NCBI GenBank assembly: GCA_002346425.1
Contig: DDZS01000010.1
Span: forward strand, 1 to 16,905
DNA from: Alphaproteobacteria bacterium UBA3002
GTDB taxonomy: Bacteria; Pseudomonadota; Alphaproteobacteria; Rickettsiales; UBA3002
DNA: 16,905 nt
Reading direction: 5' to 3'
The position numbers and the translations under genes are program-made. The notes under the pieces were generated by a model that was given only the letters and a program-made list of their open reading frames with translations, was not told the DNA's origin and ran no database searches. Positions 14,702 to 16,905 of the stretch are shown here, piece by piece (the stretch's first letter is position 1; each line of letters opens with the position of its first letter).

Positions 14702-14860
14702 TTACGTGAAATAAATAAACGCACCGACGCAGGCGAGGAGGATGAGCACAATGGGATTAATCAGAAGTAAAAAGAAGAAACTCGCAATCCGCAACAGTGC
14801 AAAGAAGGTGCCTAAGATCAGCCCAAGAATTTTGAAGGGTAGCGAGAGTAAATAGCCCAT
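14702..14860 (-). CDS. Small hydrophobic membrane protein, 52 aa, unknown function
   Basis: An uninterrupted 52-codon frame starting MGYLLSLPFKILGLILG and ending VGAFIYFT. It is almost wholly hydrophobic, with one or two membrane-spanning segments: about residues 11-33 (interrupted by Arg24) and 36-51 after an Asn-Pro turn. Charged residues are only Lys10 and Arg24. The ATG lies three bases after the tadA stop (TAA-TCC-ATG), which suggests translational coupling, and there is no separate Shine-Dalgarno. It fills what would otherwise be an unexplained 222-bp gap between tadA and ettA. I do not recognise a family. The hydrophobic pattern could be chance, but the complete frame, composition and spacing argue for a real gene. 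Confidence 0.62.
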   Translation of the reverse strand: MGYLLSLPFKILGLILGTFFALLRIASFFFLLLINPIVLILLACVGAFIYFT

Positions 14861-14863
14861 GGA

Positions 14864-15319
14864 TTAGTATAGCATATTCTGACGTAGCTGCGCAAAATGC
14901 GCTTTCAGCAATTGGCTGCAGGCTGCTTCTTTGATTCCACCAATCACTTCGGGGCGGTGATGGCAGGTTGGTTGCTGAAAAAAGCGTGGGCCATGTTCCA
15001 CGCCGCCGCCTTTGGGGTCATAGGCACCAAAAACTAGTTTGCGGATACGGGCGAGGGAAATAGCGGCGGCGCACATGGCGCAGGGTTCAAGCGTGACGTA
15101 GAGGTCGCAGTCAATCAGGTGACGCTCCCCCAGATGGGCGGAGGCCGTCTGCAGCGCCAGTATTTCGGCGTGAGCGGTAGCATCTTTGCGGGTTTCGACC
15201 AAGTTATGAGTCGCGGCAATCACGCGGCCCTGATGGACAATTACCGCGCCCACGGGTACTTCACCCAGGGGGACGGCAAGGCGGGCTTGTTCTAGGGCGA
15301 TATCAAAAAACGCAGTCAT
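14864..15319 (-). CDS. tadA: tRNA-specific adenosine deaminase TadA
   Basis: A 151-aa zinc-dependent deaminase that converts A34 to inosine in tRNA-Arg(ACG). Catalytic signatures are intact: HAE (His50, Glu52) in DATAHAEILAL and PCAMC (Cys80, Cys83) in TLEPCAMCAAAISLARI, followed by VFGAYDPKGG. FDIALEQARLAVPLGEVPVGAVIV is the usual N-terminus. I chose the ATG at 15319 because the family begins there. An in-frame TTG at 15364 would add 15 residues encoded by a palindromic element and is unlikely. The chosen ATG itself lies inside the left end of that element, and no Shine-Dalgarno precedes it. Downstream, three bases separate its stop from the 52-aa ORF. Confidence 0.93.
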   Translation of the reverse strand: MTAFFDIALEQARLAVPLGEVPVGAVIVHQGRVIAATHNLVETRKDATAHAEILALQTASAHLGERHLIDCDLYVTLEPCAMCAAAISLARIRKLVFGAYDPKGGGVEHGPRFFQQPTCHHRPEVIGGIKEAACSQLLKAHFAQLRQNMLY

Positions 15320-15391
15320 CCCGAATGTGTTGCAGGAACTTTTATAGGGAGCAATCTGAAACAACCAGATCCCGGCCTTCGCCGGGATGAC
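15315..15391. repeat. 77-bp element with 9-bp terminal inverted repeats (REP/BIME-like or MITE-like)
   Basis: GTCATCCCG at 15315-15323 and CGGGATGAC at 15383-15391 are perfect 9-bp inverted ends. The right end is itself a hairpin: ATCCCGGC (15369-15376), loop CTTC, GCCGGGAT (15381-15388). The left end has a weaker stem, CGGGA/TCCTG type on the minus strand. From memory, closely similar GTCATCCCGGC hairpins recur between genes in many alphaproteobacteria. The internal sequence holds a TATAAA (minus strand, 15346 to 15341) that might act as a -10 box for tadA, with no good -35 partner. The tadA start codon ATGAC is part of the left end. Confidence 0.65.
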
Positions 15392-15430
15392 GGAACCGTA
15401 AGCTCGGCATTGCCTCGCTAACTCTATCCG

Positions 15431-15964
15431 TCACTTTTTGTCATTCCGCCAGGCGTCGATGGATACGACTTTATCGTCATTCGCCGCGGGATGCGCATCC
15501 GAAGGTGGCTCCTCATCGAACGAGGCTTCCGGCGGCATTTCGCGCCCCGTGCGCCCGGTCGAGGGGCAATGCACTTCGTCGTCTTCCTCATTCCAGTCGC
15601 GGGTATGGAATTGCAGACCGAATTTGATGCTCGGATCGGCGAAGGCGGTGAGCGCCTCATACGGCACGATCAGTTTTTCCGGCACATTGTTAAAACTCAG
15701 CATCAGGCTGAAATGATCGGCCTCTGCTTTTAAATCCCAATATTGATGCTGGATGACAATCGTCATCTCTTCTGGATAGCGCGTCATCAGCGCGGGCGAT
15801 AGATCCACCCCGGGAAACTGGGTCAGGAAGGACACGAAAAAGTGGTGGTCACCCGGCAAGCCGAAGCGTGCAGCGTGTTCCAGTGCCGATTTCACCACAG
15901 AGCGCATGGCATTATCAATCAGCGCCGGGTAATCGATCGTTAATTCGTCAGGAAATTGTTTCAT
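15431..15964 (-). CDS. sspB: ClpXP adaptor protein SspB (alphaproteobacterial type)
   Basis: A 177-aa homolog of SspB, which tethers substrates such as ssrA-tagged proteins to the ClpXP protease. The N-terminal two thirds match the alphaproteobacterial form: IDYPALIDNAMRSVVKSALEHAARFGLPGDHHFFVSFLTQFPGVDLSPALMTRYPEEMT in outline, then IVIQHQYWDL, LSFNNVPEKLIVPYEALTAFADPSIKFGLQF. After about residue 125 comes an acidic, Pro/Glu-rich disordered stretch, ending VVSIDAWRNDKK, which fits the ClpX-binding tail (XB peptide) expected at the C-terminus. The start at 15964 matches family N-termini; a longer frame upstream would overlap cysE. A TATAAT box lies nine bases before the ATG. Confidence 0.93.
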   Translation of the reverse strand: MKQFPDELTIDYPALIDNAMRSVVKSALEHAARFGLPGDHHFFVSFLTQFPGVDLSPALMTRYPEEMTIVIQHQYWDLKAEADHFSLMLSFNNVPEKLIVPYEALTAFADPSIKFGLQFHTRDWNEEDDEVHCPSTGRTGREMPPEASFDEEPPSDAHPAANDDKVVSIDAWRNDKK

Positions 15965-15973
15965 CGTCTGCCT

Positions 15974-16001
15974 ATTATAAGCGGTTTTTCGCGCCCTGCA
16001 A
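15974..16001 (-). promoter_or_regulatory. Candidate sspB promoter with perfect TATAAT
   Basis: On the minus strand TTGCAG (16001 to 15996) is separated by 16 bases from a perfect TATAAT (15979 to 15974). Initiation about 6-7 bases later would fall only a few bases before the sspB ATG, giving a leaderless or nearly leaderless message. The -35 match is poor (3/6). Confidence 0.45.
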
Positions 16002-16014
16002 GGGGCGTCATGGG

Positions 16015-16890
16015 TTAGCGGCGCATTGTGTCGACTTCTTGCGGCGCTTCTTGCCGGTTTTTTTCCCGCAATGCCCAATCGCCTTTGATCGTCATCAGGG
16101 TTTTCCTGCTCTTATCATATTCATTCGGATTAAAGGTTTTGATGGAACCATCGGCACGTTTCAGATAATGGCTGCCGCCCTTATCGGTCCAGGCGGCGAC
16201 ATCATCGGGAATGTCGATGCGAATCGAGCTGCTATCGGCGATACGGACATGATTGCCGATTTTTACCGGGCCGATAATATGCGCATTGGTGCTGATAGTT
16301 GTGTAATCACCGATATGCGCCGCGCCTAAGATGCGCGAACCCGTGGCCATAGTGACGTGATTGCCAAGGGTGGGGTGACGGCGTTCTCCCTCTGGCATGG
16401 GTTTACCATCAGCGCCGAGTGTGACCCCCTGATACAGCGTGACATAATCGCCAATAACCGCTTGTTCACCGATAATCACGCCAGCGCCATGGTCGACAAA
16501 GAAATACTTTCCGATTTCAGCGCCAGGGTGAATATCGATACCAGTATATTGTTTTGCGGCTTTGTGAATCTGATCCGCCAGCGCTTTGTCTTCGTCATTA
16601 CCGGATATGTAGCATTCATGCGCAATCCGATGCAGCGCAATCGCATGCAGGCCAGGGTGACGCAACACGGTTTCCAGCGCCACATCCGGATGTTTATGTT
16701 TCAACGCCTCGTCATTTTCAATTACATGACGCAACCAGTCCAATTCGCCAAAGCCGCTGCGGCCTTTGCTTAATGGGGTGGCGTCGCTCAAGCTGTCTTT
16801 CGGCGCGATAAACCGCTTAAGGACCGATTTCATGGTTTCATCGGTGATTTCCACCATCAGGGGTTCTTTGCTGGAGAGGCGATCGATCAC
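16015..16890 (-). CDS. cysE: Serine O-acetyltransferase-like hexapeptide-repeat enzyme (CysE family), 5' end uncertain
   Basis: A left-handed beta-helix acyltransferase of up to 291 aa with a helical N-terminal region. CysE acetylates L-serine from acetyl-CoA, the first committed step of cysteine synthesis. GIDIHPGAEIG (117-127), FVDHGAGVIIGE (Asp133-His134, the catalytic dyad position) and RRHPTLGN (His172) match CysE. The following coils read MATGSRILGAAHIGDYTTISTNAHIIG instead of the usual IGAGA-type repeats; the common GVPAR end is missing, and a charged 50-residue tail ending MRR replaces the C-terminal Ile needed for docking to CysK. The GTG at 16890 is the first start in the window, but the frame is open to 16905, so the gene may begin outside; an internal ATG at 16857 is another option. 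Another acetyl acceptor is possible. Confidence 0.78.
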   Translation of the reverse strand: MIDRLSSKEPLMVEITDETMKSVLKRFIAPKDSLSDATPLSKGRSGFGELDWLRHVIENDEALKHKHPDVALETVLRHPGLHAIALHRIAHECYISGNDEDKALADQIHKAAKQYTGIDIHPGAEIGKYFFVDHGAGVIIGEQAVIGDYVTLYQGVTLGADGKPMPEGERRHPTLGNHVTMATGSRILGAAHIGDYTTISTNAHIIGPVKIGNHVRIADSSSIRIDIPDDVAAWTDKGGSHYLKRADGSIKTFNPNEYDKSRKTLMTIKGDWALREKNRQEAPQEVDTMRR

Positions 16891-16905
16891 CCGTTTATTG
16901 AAGTC

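Noticed and set aside
14210..14770. A 186-codon plus-strand open frame antisense to ettA
   Set aside because: It lies opposite a gene with complete ATPase motifs and resembles no protein; typical shadow of a conserved coding region.
15985..16014. CGCCC/GGGCG hairpin between the cysE-like gene and sspB as a terminator
   Set aside because: The stem is only five base pairs and is followed by an A-run, not a T-run, in the direction of transcription; it also overlaps the sspB -35 region.
15965..16078. N-terminal extension of sspB by 38 residues
   Set aside because: The extra residues are basic, low-complexity and overlap the cysE-like gene; family alignment and the TATAAT box favour the start at 15964.
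15868..16329. A 153-codon plus-strand open frame across sspB and the cysE-like gene
   Set aside because: It is antisense to two well-supported genes and their gap, with no ribosome site or recognisable motif.

Overview
The window is gene-dense (about 95% coding, roughly 50% G+C by eye) and reads as a chromosome segment of a free-living or facultative alphaproteobacterium. Pointers to this are a 180-kDa-class NAD-dependent glutamate dehydrogenase, an alphaproteobacterial-type SspB, a hemW / lpoA-like / rsmI / yraN / gshB neighbourhood, and a 77-bp palindromic element resembling dispersed repeats I remember from that class. Complete glutathione, sulfur and folate genes argue against a reduced obligate intracellular genome. 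I cannot place it below class level from sequence alone. There is no tRNA, rRNA, insertion sequence, phage or CRISPR signal, and no stretch over 300 bp lacks a gene.

Left part (1-4853): the 3' end of hemW converges on a lipoprotein of the penicillin-binding-protein-activator type. That gene diverges across only 27 bp from a tight rsmI-yraN-dolP(BON)-gshB operon with overlapping or near-touching genes. A convergent cysQ-like nucleotidase/phosphatase follows one base after gshB.

Centre (4854-12077): divergent from cysQ is the 1612-codon NAD-glutamate dehydrogenase, converging on metF. Divergent from metF is an mlaA-mlaC pair for outer-membrane phospholipid trafficking.

Right part (12074-16905, all minus strand): in transcription order there is a serine O-acetyltransferase-like gene, sspB (ClpXP adaptor), a 77-bp inverted-repeat element, tadA (tRNA A34 deaminase), an overlooked 52-aa hydrophobic ORF coupled to tadA, ettA (ABC-F translation factor), and two small proteins of unknown function. 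These two are clearly paralogous to each other, and each is preceded, at exactly the same distance, by a near-identical 19-bp motif. This tandem pair with its duplicated upstream motif is the best candidate for something undescribed.

The rest is core housekeeping: translation quality and decoding (RsmI, TadA, EttA), envelope maintenance (LpoA-like, DolP, MlaA, MlaC), thiol and sulfur metabolism (GshB, CysQ, CysE-like), and nitrogen and one-carbon metabolism (GDH, MetF). All four convergent gene pairs meet within -8 to +7 bp, leaving no room for a conventional terminator between them.
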